This document shows positions 20,720-32,112 of a stretch of 64,000 nucleotides of DNA, piece after piece. Made by a program: the position numbers and the translations under genes. The stretch comes from Beverwykella pulmonaria (taxonomy: Eukaryota > Ascomycota > Dothideomycetes > Pleosporales > Melanommataceae), in the NCBI GenBank assembly GCA_001599595.1, contig BCHH01000009.1, positions 1,045,561 through 1,109,560 of the forward strand. The letters are read 5' to 3'. How positions within the stretch are numbered: the stretch's first letter is position 1; each line of letters opens with the position of its first letter. The notes beneath the pieces are model-generated. The model was given only the letters and a program-made list of their open reading frames with translations, was not told the origin of the DNA and ran no database searches.

Positions 20720-22818
20720 ATGCACATTTCACAGAAGCTCGCCCAGGCGCGGGCCGAGGGCAAGCCCACCTTCTCTTTCGAATTCTTCCCTCCCAAAACG
20801 GCACAGGTAGGCTCCCAATCGCTAGGAATCTCATTCATGGCCCTATACTTACGTTGGCTGCGTCTAGGGTGTGCAGAACCTCTACGACCGCATGGACCGC
20901 ATGCACAGCTTCGGGCCCCAGTTTGTCGACCTCACCTGGGGCGCTGGCGGCCGCCTCTCGCAACTGACCTGCGAGATGGTCAAGGTCGCACAGTCTGTGT
21001 ACGGACTCGAGACGTGCATGCACCTCACATGCACCGACATGGAGAAGACCAAGCTGGACGAAGCACTGCGAGAGGCACACCAGTCGGGCTGCACCAACAT
21101 CCTGGCGCTGCGGGGAGATCCGCCGCGAGAGAAGGAGAAATGGGAGGCTACTGCCGGCGGCTTTCGTTACGCCAAAGACCTGGTCAAATACATCCGCGAC
21201 CGCTACGGGAACCACTTCGACATCGGCGTCGCCGGCTACTCGGAAGGCTGCGAGGACAACGAAGACGTGGATCTGCTCATTGACCATTTGAAGGAGAAGG
21301 TCGACGCGGGCGCCACCTTCATCGTGACGCAAATGTTCTACGACACGGACATCTTCCTCGACTGGGTGAAGAGAGTACGCGCCAAGGGAATTGACGTGCC
21401 CATCATTCCCGGCATCATGCCCATCCATACCCATGCAGCTTTCATCCGTCGCGCGACCTGGACCAAATGCAACATCCCAGCCCACTGGACCGAGGCGCTG
21501 GAGCCCATCAAGAACGATGACGTCGAGGTCCGCGAGGTCGGAAAAGGTCTCGTTGCAGACATGTGCCGCAAGCTCATAGCGGCCGGCATTTTGCACCTGC
21601 ACTTGTAAGTCATCGTACTCAGCCCATGCGCCCAAGCCTCTATACTGAACGGTTCCAGTTACACCATGAATCTGGCTCAGGCCACCCGCATGGTCCTCGA
21701 AGAACTCGACCTCCTCCCCGACCTGGACAGTCCCTTGGAGAAGCCGCTGCCTTGGAGGCCTTCTCTTGGGCTCAACCGCCGCGACGAGAACGTCCGGCCC
21801 ATCTTCTGGCGCAACCGAAATCGTTCTTACGTCGCTCGTACCCAAGACTGGGACGAATTCCCCAATGGACGCTGGGGTGACGCTCGGTCGCCTGCTTTCG
21901 GCGAGTTGGATGCCTACGGCGTCGGCTTGAAGGGCACCAACGAGCAGAACATCAAGCTTTGGGGCACGCCGACTTGCATCAAAGACATATCAGACTTGTT
22001 CGTTCGCTACATGGGGGGCAAACTTGACTCTCTTCCCTGGAGCGAGGCGCCCATCTCGAAAGAAGCGGACAGTCTTCAGAGTGACCTCGTGGATCTCAAT
22101 CGACGCGGTTTCCTCACCATCAACTCCCAGCCAGCCGTCAACGGAGCGAAATCAACGGATCCCGTTTTCGGATGGGGCCCGCGCAACGGCTACGTCTACC
22201 AGAAGGCGTATCTGGAAGTCTTGGTATCTCCGGAGTTCATCGCCGAACTCATCACCAGGATCGACCGCGATCCCAACCTGACTTACTACGCGGTCAACAA
22301 GGACGGTGATCTGAAGACAAACGCCCCCGGGGATGGCCCCAACGCCGTGACTTGGGGCGTGTTCCCCGGTAAAGAGATTGTGCAGCCGACCATCGTCGAG
22401 ACGGTCAGCTTCCTCGCTTGGAAGGACGAGTTCTACCGACTCGGCCAGGACTGGGCCAACTGTCACGCCTCCGTAAGCCCGGCACGCTATGTCATCGAGG
22501 ATCTCATGGAGACCTGGTATCTTATCAATATCGGTAGGTTGACTCGACAAACTTCACAGTACGCCATGCTAACGCTCTCTCGCAGTGCACAATGACTTCC
22601 ACGTCACTCACGGTATCTTCCATCTCTTCGATGGGCTTCAAGTCCAGGACATGGAAAAGCCGCTCCACAGTACCGGCATGCCCAATGGAGACCTCGAGTC
22701 TGCGAATGGAAACTCTACACACGGCGAGAAATCACTTCTCTCCAACGGGGTTGACGCTGCGAAGTCTGCCGCGCAGGCAGTAACGAACGGTGTCAACAGC
22801 CTCAAGGTTTCGGCCTAA
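20720..22818 (+). CDS. MTHFR: Methylenetetrahydrofolate reductase
   Basis: Reduces 5,10-methylene-THF to 5-methyl-THF for methionine synthesis, using FAD and NAD(P)H, in the cytosol. Four exons (20720-20806, 20868-21604, 21659-22533, 22586-22818) give 643 residues, the full two-domain eukaryotic size. The catalytic TIM barrel (about 1-300) has FSFEFFPPKT, DLTWGAGG, ILALRGDPP, FIVTQMFYD and the IPGIMPI motif. The C-terminal regulatory domain (about 340-600) has GRWGDARSPAFGEL, WGTPTC, WGVFPGKEIVQPT and WYLINIVHNDFH, the last restored by splicing. A roughly 40-residue Ser/Asn-rich tail follows. Yeasts have two paralogs (Met12, Met13); which one this matches is not resolved here. A second folate gene lies about 9 kb to the right. 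Confidence 0.97.
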
Positions 22819-23460
22819 TCTACTAACATGATATGATGCCGCTCACGATCTTACTGCATTCAACACGGAAGACCGATTTCCTTCCCGGTGTTTGGGGGGA
22901 AATATTCAACTTACCTATTTAAGAGCCCACGCAGGTGCTCTACTCTCAACAGTACCCTTTCTTTTTCGTTTCTGGATTCGACCGGTGGCGTTATGTGGGC
23001 TCGGGCGTTCATTATAAAAGTATAACATAAATGCGTGCGCATGCACATGCATCTGGGAGGCGTCTATTCAACCTGACGAGCATAACGAGGTAACGATGGG
23101 TGCATGAAGGTGGAACACTTCACCTTGGACGGCGGAGAACTTTTCTCAAGATACCCGACCGGCGCCCTCAACGGCGCTGGTTACCACTTTACTACTCGGC
23201 CTAGATCTCTTGGCTGTGCAGACAAAACAATAATAGACCTAGTTGTCGGTTGTGGACTGCTCTTCAATTCTGCTCTTGATGCACGGAAGCGTTCCGCGCC
23301 CCACCTCGGTTCATTTACGTCACCCCTCATTCACAGCTCTTTTCTTCCCCCACCGCCATCTTTGCTCCACCTCTCCGTCTTCCCACTCTCTTTGTACTTG
23401 TACTTCAAAGCTCCAATTTTCACGTCACGAACTCCAGGACTAGATTGGGTGCCCATATCC
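22819..23460. other. Intergenic between MTHFR and the iron-type dehydrogenase
   Basis: 3' flank of MTHFR and promoter/leader of the next gene. The frame of the next gene is open back to an ATG at 23104, but that stretch has no protein-like composition; a CT-rich tract lies at about 23330-23400. Confidence 0.45.
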
Positions 23461-24747
23461 ATGCTCTTGAAGCTTTCTCGACGCCCAATCAGAAAATCCT
23501 CACCGGCAACAGCTATCCGGATCACTGATCAGCACCATCATATACCTCTGCTTTCTAAGCCTTGCTCAATAAGACCCCTTCTCTTGCCCAAAAGCACCCG
23601 CCTAAATTCCACAATGACTGAGTCAACAAACCACCCGCTCAACGGCCTGTGGGCGCCAACGCAACTCCAAAAACTCTACTACGGCTCCAAAACGGTCTCC
23701 ACGCACCTCATCGATGCCCTCCCGACCTCCACGAGCAAAGCCTTCATCATCACCGGCAACTCTTTAGCCACAAAGACCCCTCTAGTCAAACAAGTCGAAG
23801 ACCTGTTATCCGACCGACATGCCGGCACATTCTCCAAAATCGGCGAACACGCGCCCATCGCGCAGCTCGACGAAGCGACCACGCTCGTTTCAAAAGACAG
23901 CAGCATTGACACCGTCATCAGCATCGGCGGCGGGTCTCCCATCGACAGCGCAAAAGCCATCTCCTACCGCTTACACGAAGAATCTGGGAAATACCTCTAC
24001 CATATCACGATTCCTACGACCTTGTCAGCCTCAGAATGTACCATGATGGCGGGGTACACGTCCAAAGAGGGGCTGAAGACGGGCGTTCGAGGGAAGGAAC
24101 TCGTGCCGCATGTTGTGCTGTACGACTCGCTGTTTGCGCTGCACACACCGGAGCGACTGTGGTTGAGCACGGGGCTGCGCGCTATGGACCACGCAATCGA
24201 GTTGCTGTACCACCCTACGGCGAGCGAGATGCCGGCGAGATGGCAGGCGCTACAGGCCGCAGGCTCGCTATTTGAAAACCTGCCCAAGTATAAGCAGGAT
24301 CCAAAGGACCAGGATGTGATTACGAAACTGCAGTTGGCTGCTTTTGCGTCCCTAGGCTTCCTAGGCACGAATCTGAAAGGTGGCCTTGGCCTCTCCCACG
24401 CGCTGGGCTACGCACTCGGTTCTCCGTACAAGATCCCGCATGGCATTACGTCGTGTCTAACCCTCGGCCACGTCGTCAAATTGATGGCGGAGAAGCCAGA
24501 AGCCGCGGAGCAGATTGCGCGGCTTGCTCCGTTTATCGGTGAGAAGAGGACGGGAGATGATAAGAAGGATGCTGTGGGCGTCGGGGAGCGCGTGCTGAAG
24601 CTTGTGAAAGACCTGGGCTTGGATCAAGATTTGAGGAATTATAAGGTGGACAAGGATCAGATTCCGATTATCACTAGTAGGGCGACGGGGCAGGACAAGG
24701 GGGATTTGTATGGCAAGGTTGAGGGGTTGGTTACAGGGCTGTTCTGA
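23461..24747 (+). CDS. Maleylacetate-reductase-like iron-type alcohol dehydrogenase
   Basis: NAD(P)H-dependent reductase of the Fe-ADH fold. Maleylacetate reductases finish the breakdown of resorcinol/hydroxyquinol-type aromatics, making 3-oxoadipate. Single exon. The catalytic part starts at MTESTNHPLNGLW (ATG 23614, 377 residues). It carries GGGSPIDSAKAI for the dinucleotide, TIPTTLSASECTMMAGYT, GLRAMDHAIE, LGLSHALGYALG and PHGITSCLTLG with the metal-site histidines. An in-frame ATG at 23461 adds 51 residues rich in Arg, Ser and Leu with hardly any acids, ending RLNST, which looks like a mitochondrial presequence; I chose it but cannot exclude 23614. No hydroxyquinol dioxygenase lies in the window. 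Confidence 0.88.
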   Translation: MLLKLSRRPIRKSSPATAIRITDQHHHIPLLSKPCSIRPLLLPKSTRLNSTMTESTNHPLNGLWAPTQLQKLYYGSKTVSTHLIDALPTSTSKAFIITGNSLATKTPLVKQVEDLLSDRHAGTFSKIGEHAPIAQLDEATTLVSKDSSIDTVISIGGGSPIDSAKAISYRLHEESGKYLYHITIPTTLSASECTMMAGYTSKEGLKTGVRGKELVPHVVLYDSLFALHTPERLWLSTGLRAMDHAIELLYHPTASEMPARWQALQAAGSLFENLPKYKQDPKDQDVITKLQLAAFASLGFLGTNLKGGLGLSHALGYALGSPYKIPHGITSCLTLGHVVKLMAEKPEAAEQIARLAPFIGEKRTGDDKKDAVGVGERVLKLVKDLGLDQDLRNYKVDKDQIPIITSRATGQDKGDLYGKVEGLVTGLF

Positions 24748-25084
24748 CTGCAGGGCAGAGAGAGATTGTGACAGGGTTGTAGAACATGTGCAATTGGGAA
24801 AACTTGATTGCAGAGAACAGCACACGGTTTCAGTTTACTTTTGAGATGGTCCACACTCCATCGTTGTATAGTGTCAGATTTCATTCTGCATGGAATTAAC
24901 ATGGAGACAAAATATCGAATATTTTGTAGGCCTGTCCCACGGAGTGAATAGGAGTTAGGGTTCATAGTGGTACAGTGCAGATGTGCTCCTGAATATGGGT
25001 TTCCCGGATCCAAGCTGCGATCGACCTTCCACACCACCGCTAGATCATAGGGTAGCATTAGATTCAGTGGCGATGGGTGTCGAA
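24748..25084. other. Convergent 3' flanks, no gene
   Basis: Space between the ends of the dehydrogenase and pepP genes, which converge here. No coding signal. Confidence 0.5.
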
Positions 25085-26957
25085 TCAACCCTTTATGATC
25101 CTCTTCAAGTCGTCGATCTCCTTTGGTGTCGGCGTTAGATTCTCGTATCCACCATCCGTAATAAGGATATTGTCTGCGAAATTTGTCAGTAATGATATAA
25201 TGAATACCCCATATAGGCACAAGGTATAACGGAAATTGGAGGTTAAGGAAACAACATACCCTCAATCCTCACACCGCCCACACTCCAATACTTCTCCAGC
25301 ACCTTCTCATCAATGAATTTGCTCTGTTCTGGATTCTTGAGATACGGCTCAATGATAAACTTGCAGAAGTAAATCCCCGGCTCAACCGTAATCACGCTCC
25401 CGGCCGGCAGCGTGCCCCTCACCCTCAAGTACCTGAACATCGGATCCGAATCCTTATAATTCGGATTACCGCCAGTATCATGCGTATCCATTCCCAGGTA
25501 ATGACCCAGGCCATGTGGGAAAAATGCCACGCTCGTCCTGGCCTTAAAAATCTCATCTCTATCCCCTTTCAAAATGCCTAGCGAGAGCAGGCCGTCGATG
25601 GCGATCTTGTGTGCGAGCTCATGTACGCCGTCCCATAGCACGCCTTCCTTCAACAACGCGATGCATTGCAATTGCATGTCCAGCACAATCTTGTATATGG
25701 CAAGGCTCTCCTCGTTGAAATCACCGGATAGTGGGAATGTGCGTGTGATGTCGGAGGCATAGCAGTCGACCTCGCACCCGGCGTCCAGAAGCAGCAGATT
25801 CTGATTTGAGATGGAGTCGTTGTTCTTGACGTAATGCAGCGTAGCACCGTTCTCGCCGGCCGCGACAATAGAGTGGTAGGCTTGATGTTTCGCACCCCTT
25901 GAAATACATTCTTTCAGAAACACTGCTTCGAGCTCAGTCTCATTTTTGGCGGTTGGTGCGGCTTTCATGACAGCGACGTGGGCAGCAGTCGAGATGACGT
26001 TAGCTTTACGGATGAGGGCGATTTCGTATGGAGTCTTGATCGCTCGACACGTCTCGATAGCGGCTTTGAGGAGTCCAAAGTCCTTGTCTTTGTAGTAGAG
26101 AAAGGTAATATGATCAGATACTTGCTCTGGGATTGCGTAGATGGTGCTTTGTGCGCTGGCTTTTGCGCATACGAGTTGGTCGTTTACTTCGTTAGTGGTC
26201 CGGACTTCATCGACGTCGTATCTGGGGATGTTAGCTTCTTTATCCAGTCTCATCAATCATCTATTAGTACCGAAGGGAAGATCAACTAAGGACTCTTGGT
26301 TTTTGAGAACAACCCTTTTTTTCAAATCACCTCGGTATTTTAACAGAGTGGTGCGTCCTTGGGAGCGTTTGTAGACACAAAGACGAGATATAACATATCA
26401 ACTTACTTCTCTTTCGCCTCCTCAGCACTCATCGGCAACCCACTCCAAATCACATCCTCTGGATCCACTGGCGGAATAAACAGCGTCAGCTTCCCACTCG
26501 GGATATCGTAAGTGAGATACGAGTCTGGGAGCGTGCATCCAGAAAGGTAGAAGAAGTATCGTCGTTGCCTGTAGCAAAAGCGTTAACACTTAAGCTGTTT
26601 TAGTATCGCAGGAACCCCATAGATGAATGAATTTGCGTGTAAGGACCGAGTGAACCACATTCCCCTCTTCCCACTCCCGGGAAAAACAGTGCTCGACAAA
26701 CAGTCCCAAGGAACGACATACCTGAACGGCGCCTCTGAATCATTATCCTACATTCTCCCAATCAGCAACATTCTCAACGCCAACTCACACTCATCTTCTA
26801 CACATACCTCTAGTAATTTCTGCTTCTGACCCTCCAAATAAATCGTCCCAGTCTTATCGCCCCCTTTGCTGACGATATAATCCGCGACCTTCTTCGCATG
26901 TGTCTTGGCTGGGTACTTGCCCTTGAGGACGTCCTCATAAGCGGCTGCAGTGCCCAT
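25085..26957 (-). CDS. pepP: Xaa-Pro aminopeptidase/prolidase, M24B family (pepP type)
   Basis: Metallopeptidase that removes N-terminal residues ahead of proline or splits Xaa-Pro dipeptides; cytosolic. Five exons (26808-26957, 26722-26747, 26407-26568, 25260-26221, 25085-25173) give 462 residues. The N-terminus [19 protein letters not shown] matches fungal PEPP proteins. The pita-bread metal ligands are all visible: two Asp in [17 protein letters not shown], His in [19 protein letters not shown], Glu in ITVEPGIYF and Glu in GVRIED, the last completed across the final intron. Exon 2 is only 26 nt, so gene finders may miss it; without it the frame fails between LLE and QRRYFFYL. Start chosen at MGTAAAYED. 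Confidence 0.95.
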
Positions 26958-27780
26958 CTTGTCTATCGGGAAGGACAGTGTGGGACGGCGTTGTGGAGAT
27001 AATGGTGCACAAAATGAAGCTCTGGTGTCTGTGTTTGTGACTAGGGAGTGAGGTTGATGATGGCGGGGTGGTGGGGTGAACTGCAACACTCAATTGACAG
27101 CGGGTAGAAGCGGAGTTAACAGCAGCCAATAAAAGCGGGCGAGGACTCAGTACCCAGCCAAAGGGAAAGATACGGAGAGCGATGTGAGGAGCATCCCGAA
27201 TTCCACTATTCCGAATCTTCCTAGGGAAGTTGCATATACTCTCTTGGTGACATATGTTCGTCTGTAAAGCACAATAATAATGGAGGCAATAATGATCGGA
27301 TCTCCCTACCACGAAAGCACTCAGGGGTAGCATCATGACCCGACGGTTTGATAGATCCGTTCGTATTTGGCGAATGAATCTTGAGAGGGGACTTTTAGAA
27401 AACACAAACTATGATCGGTATCTATCTGTCGAGAAGCATGAGTACGCGTAAACCTTCGCTCGCTTGCAATACCCATCCCTCCACCCATAACAGCCTGTCA
27501 TGCAATGCCAAATCCACTAAGAACAAACAAGTCGCCATCCATTCCACTCCATCACTATCCATCAAATGCTCGTCGCCCGACCTGGTAATCCTTTCTGCCA
27601 CAACATAACTCCCCCGATGCTCGAAAAGGAAGATAGCAATAGGTACTTACCTATTACCCTTGCAAGAGTATTTACACATCTTTGTCCATCCCCTCCTAGG
27701 GATGACTAAATCCATCCAGTGACTCACAAATTACCTCAAGCTATCTATGATTGTACACTGCGTCGCGGTTCAAGACAAGC
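26958..27780. other. Intergenic, no gene recognised
   Basis: pepP promoter side and 3' flank of MTR10, both on the minus strand. No frame has coding character. Confidence 0.5.
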
Positions 27781-30700
27781 TCAGCCAGTGAATCGGAATC
27801 GAGACGCTTCAAGTCGGCCAAGACCTTCCCGAGGTGCAACGTTCCTCCGACGATACGACGTTGTGAAGTCCTGGAGGATCGTGCGGATCATGCGTATATC
27901 GCCTGTCTGGATTCGTTGTCGGATGTTGTTGAGAAATCTCTCAGATTCCTGCGGTGTGATTGACCCGGCGGGCAGCATGGTGACAGTTTGCTGAACCCAA
28001 GAGGATACCTGTTCGGGCATAAGCTCAAAGAGGTCAAGAAGAACACCCGAGGAATCCGCGAAACATCCTTCTGGAAAGCTGTACATCATGCCCGTCATAA
28101 TGCGCTGCACTAGCTGCACACCGGCGGTCGCGACCAATTGTTTGACACGCACTTGGATATGCTCGGGAACGTGGTGTCGGCTATTGTCGAAGCTGGATGA
28201 GGGAGCCGAGTTACGACCATAGCCGAGCAGGTCGCGGAGGAAGTGAAGGGTTGCAATAATGGGCTCTTCCTTGAGGAGGGTAAGAGAGCTGCAGGCTGCG
28301 AGTAATACGGTTTCCATCAGTGGCGACATGATTGATTCGGATGGTGAGTATAGGACCATATCGGCGGCAAGTCGGAAGAAGTCTTCGATGACTGTGGAAA
28401 GGTTAACCATACGATTTTCATACGCTGACGAGATTACTTACGGTCAGGGAGTTGCTCTGGTGGCAGGTCATTCAATACTCGTAGAAACGTTGTCGCTTGT
28501 TGTTCATAGAATCGGAAGACTGAATTTGCTAAGTTCGGGTCGACCTGATCCTGCCCCTGGGAGAATTCGCGAACGATGGAGGCGGTCGCCCAGAGAAAGC
28601 ATCCCTGCTTGGAAGTCTCGAATCCTGCAGTGAGTTTGTTTGCGAGTTCGGGGAGTAGAGGTTGCATTGCAGTTCGGTATGATAGTATCATATACCGCCA
28701 GCATCTGCACACGCGCTCGAGGATTGGTATGCTGTCCTTGAAATGCGCTATGATCCCTGCGAGTACTGGGAATATCTCTTGGCAGTATTTGACCACAGGG
28801 TGCTCTTGGCCCTGGGGAATGTTTGGTTTTACCAATTCGAAGAAGATGGTTAGCAAGTTGATCTTGTCTAATAAGAGGTTAGTCAACATATAAAGAGGAT
28901 ACGAAGTTTGAGGTGGAGAGACTTACCGGCAAGAAGCTTCAACTCAGGTTCTTCTTTTGCATGACCCGCAATGTTCACTAAGCTTTGCATTACGGGGTCG
29001 CAATACAGTTTGAGAACGGGATAGACTTGCTCGGCCGGAACCCTAGCAAGAACGGAAGCCACGCCCTCTGTGATTTCTTCCTGGCTGCTGATGGGCAGAG
29101 CGTCCAGGTGGGTAGAATAGAACTGCTGTAGCTGAACGGTAAACCCAACAAGTAAGCTCGCGCAGTCATTGCAGAAGAACTTGAACGACAATGCTGCTGC
29201 CCGAATGACATCTTTGGTCGAGTGCGCGAAAGCTCCCATAATGAAATCGAGTTGAGGCTGTAGCGTATCTGGATGTTGAGCTGTCCATTCCGTGTATCTT
29301 CCTAGAGCCATCACAGCCTGGAATCGGACTTTGTTGTGATCGGGAATGGCTACAATCAGCGGAATAAGACGAGGCAGCATGGTGTTCTCGTCCGGTGGTA
29401 CCATTCGTCCCATGGCTCGCACGGCAAACAACGGAGCCTCGAGTCTCTGCCATTGGGGCACGTGATTTGGTCCGGCTTGCGATCCGAAAGTCTGAACCCA
29501 GGTCTGGATCAGGTCGTACGGCTTTTTGAGGCACTCGGCTACACCCATGACTTCGCAACAATCCTTGAGAACGTCACCCATTTGATGTCGGAATTCTCGG
29601 AACTTCTCCTCCAGTTCGCGGTCGCCCTCGAAAAGATCCTTTTCATCTCCGCTCTCTGGTATGGGATACTGGAGGTGGCCAATCATGATGTCGACGAGCT
29701 TGGCGTATATGTCCATACATTGCAATCTCGCTTGGTTGTACTTCTCGAGGGTCAGGTACTGCTTCAGATCGTACCAGAACTTGAACGTATGAGATATCGC
29801 GTCTCTCTCTTTGTCACGAGCAGCAGTTTCGAGGATGGCCTCCACGAGGTCCCTAAAATCCGCAGGCAGCCGTGCAATGAGCAGCACCCATGATTCTCCG
29901 GCTTCGGCGAAGACTTTGGCGATGCCCCTGTACTTTTCTGCATCCTCTTCCCGGGCTGCCTCGGCTATTTTTGGGCGGAGGGCAATCACCTGAGGGTACA
30001 GTGCCAAAATGGTCTGCATGTTCTCATCCACATCCTTGGTTTCGGCAATGAGTGTGCACATGCACTCAACAGCGGCATCGAAAGGTTCCGGGGCAGAGAG
30101 GGCATCAACAATCACCTTGAGCAGAGGGGAGTTGATGATGTCATCCAGCGGGATCTCGCGCATCCAAGACGTGATACAGTTGAGCAATTGCGGGTTCTGG
30201 GAGGCAGCCGCTACATTGGTTAGCAAGGTATGGCCAAATGAGGGGGAGAGCGTACGTGAAGATTGGGCGTATTGTACGAGCAAGGCGAGCGCTTGCTGCG
30301 CATTCTCCTCAATCAATTCCGCCGTCCTTATAGTCAACTCGGATTCCTGGCAACATGATGCATTAGATTGTGACTTTGATACTACTTCGCGGTACCGCAG
30401 GGAGGTGCCGGTAAGCGGATGTTGGATGGTGTCTCGACCGAACGTACTGTGAGGTTGATTTTTCGTCCATGTGTGACTTCTTCCGGGAGGACGCGGAGGA
30501 AGTCCAAGACGCAAGGCAGCGTGGATGGGTTGGATCCAAGCGTGGAAACAATGAGAGACAGCACGTCCTTCCACTGCGTGAACTGGATGGCCAGGTTGGC
30601 CAGGCAAACGCAAAGCTGCAGCCTAATAGGTTTGGGTCCAGCATGGAAGGTTGCCAGATTCCTCATGATGGAGTCTCGCAGACCGGGGAGCGAGTCGCGG

Positions 30701-31047
30701 GGTACTTGGTGAAGATCATACACAATCTGGGCGTGTTAGAACGGGAGGCATCCAAATGGAGAGAGACACATACCTTCCCCTTCAACGTGGTAGCCGCGAA
30801 CAGTTTGGCGGCGGCATCCACGCTGTTGGACTCCAGCATCGCTAGTGTAGCTGTCCATGCCTCTTCCTGTCATATCGTCAGCCTGCCTCTTGCGAGTTAA
30901 TGCGACTGGGCCCGTCCCTACCGATTTCTGGAACTGTTCCAGGAAAAGATGGGCCTGCTCCTTTTGCGCACGATCCGCTCCCGACTGCATCGTATTGTGT
31001 GCGGCCAGCACCGGCGCAAAAACTTGCTGCACTCCGTTGGCGGCCAT
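27781..31047 (-). CDS. MTR10: Importin-beta family nuclear transport receptor Mtr10 (transportin-3 type)
   Basis: Karyopherin that carries SR-like RNA-binding proteins into the nucleus and takes part in mRNA and tRNA traffic. Seven exons (30922-31047, 30774-30866, 30448-30726, 30256-30346, 28927-30210, 28442-28867, 27781-28391) give 969 residues, the usual length. The N-terminus has the importin-N arrangement: QKEQAHLFLEQFQKSEEAW, KLFAATTLKGKIVYDLHQVP and IRLQLCVCLANLAIQ. HEAT-type helix pairs fill the rest (for example LLVQYAQSS, TEGVASVLARVPAEQVYPVL). The end FTTSYRRRNVAPREGLGRLE is highly typical of the fungal Mtr10 C-terminus. It shares a 420-bp divergent promoter region with the SmE gene, a possible co-regulated RNA-processing pair. 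Confidence 0.96.
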
Positions 31048-31467
31048 GTTGGGCGACTGTCAAAACAGGCAGTGAGGGTAGCGGACGTCGCTTGGAGGGG
31101 GGAGGGGGCCGGGTGGTGGGGTGAGAGTTATGGAGCGCTCATGAACTGGGGTTTTGGATGTGTTCTCTGGCGCAAAGATTCGGTGGCGAGGTGAAGGACA
31201 GGTGCAGCGCAGCGGTTGCAGGTTGACGACGTTTGTTTGGCGGCGAAGAGAAGTTGTGTTGCTAGACAAAGTCAGGTCCAAACGGCGCTCCCCGCAGACG
31301 CCTTGGCGTGTCGCTTCTTACCGCCTTCGAAATTCCGCGCTGCGTCCAGCACGGCTCTACCGCTTCTCATCCCCCATCACAGCTCGCACCTTATACAGCC
31401 TACGACTTCGCAGCCACGGAAGCTGTTATCCTGGTCGTCCCCGCCGCGTACATCTGCGATCGCGAAT
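31048..31467. promoter_or_regulatory. Divergent promoter region of MTR10 and SmE
   Basis: 420 bp between two start codons facing away from each other. No TATA box is evident; it contains CT-rich tracts near the SmE start. A shared promoter is an inference from spacing. Confidence 0.5.
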
Positions 31468-31959
31468 ATGACTGGACGTGGAGGTGAGTGTGCATGCACG
31501 AAAGCTTCAGTCACTGGCTAACTAGCTCATCCAGGCCGCGGTGGAGGAAAAGGTACGCCTTCACCTGCCTGCGCAACGGTCGCGCATCCTCGATGCTGAT
31601 ATTGTCTCAGTGCTCCTCCCTCCCATCAATTTCATCTTCAAACTTCTACAGGCACGTGCCAGTGTGTCAATATGGCTGTACGAGAGCCTGGGAATGCGCA
31701 TCGAGGGCAAGCTGAGGGTGCGAATACAGGCCCGCCGTTAGCAAAAACGTATGCTAAATGAGGAATAGGGATTCGATGAGTTCATGAACCTCGTCATCGA
31801 CGACGCATTGGAGGTCACGCTTGCAAAGAAGGATAAGCCTGAAAGCCGCCGGAGGCTTGGTGGGTGCTTTCCACCCTGCCCGCCATTTGTCTGCTAATAC
31901 ACATCATAGGACAAATCCTCCTCAAGGGCGACAACATCGCTCTCATACAACAAATCTAA
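31468..31959 (+). CDS. SME1: Small nuclear ribonucleoprotein SmE
   Basis: Member of the heptameric Sm ring that binds spliceosomal U snRNAs in the nucleus. Five short exons (31468-31483, 31535-31552, 31611-31717, 31769-31859, 31910-31959) give 93 residues, the standard size. The spliced N-terminus is MTGRGGRGGGK; then PINFIFKLLQARASVSIWLYE and MRIEGKLRGFDEFMNLVIDD form Sm motif 1, and GQILLKGDNIALIQQI is Sm motif 2 with the RNA-contacting KGDN. Exon 2 is only 18 nt. Introns are 50-58 bp. It converges on the cyclo-ligase gene with 153 bp between stops. Confidence 0.95.
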
Positions 31960-32112
31960 GTAGCAAGCACACAGTTCCCTCGCGGCCCTCTCCGCTTTGC
32001 ACGACGAAGTTGGTGAGAATGGGACTGACTATCTCGAGGGTTATGTTGGTACTCGGGCCCTTTTTTTTTGGTGTAATAGGGCGTCTGCGTAGGCAGCGAT
32101 GTGGCGGATGGT

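Noticed and set aside
20835..21845. 336-codon open frame on the minus strand
   Set aside because: It lies antisense to MTHFR exons in GC-rich DNA, has no domain, and the plus strand encodes an unmistakable MTHFR.
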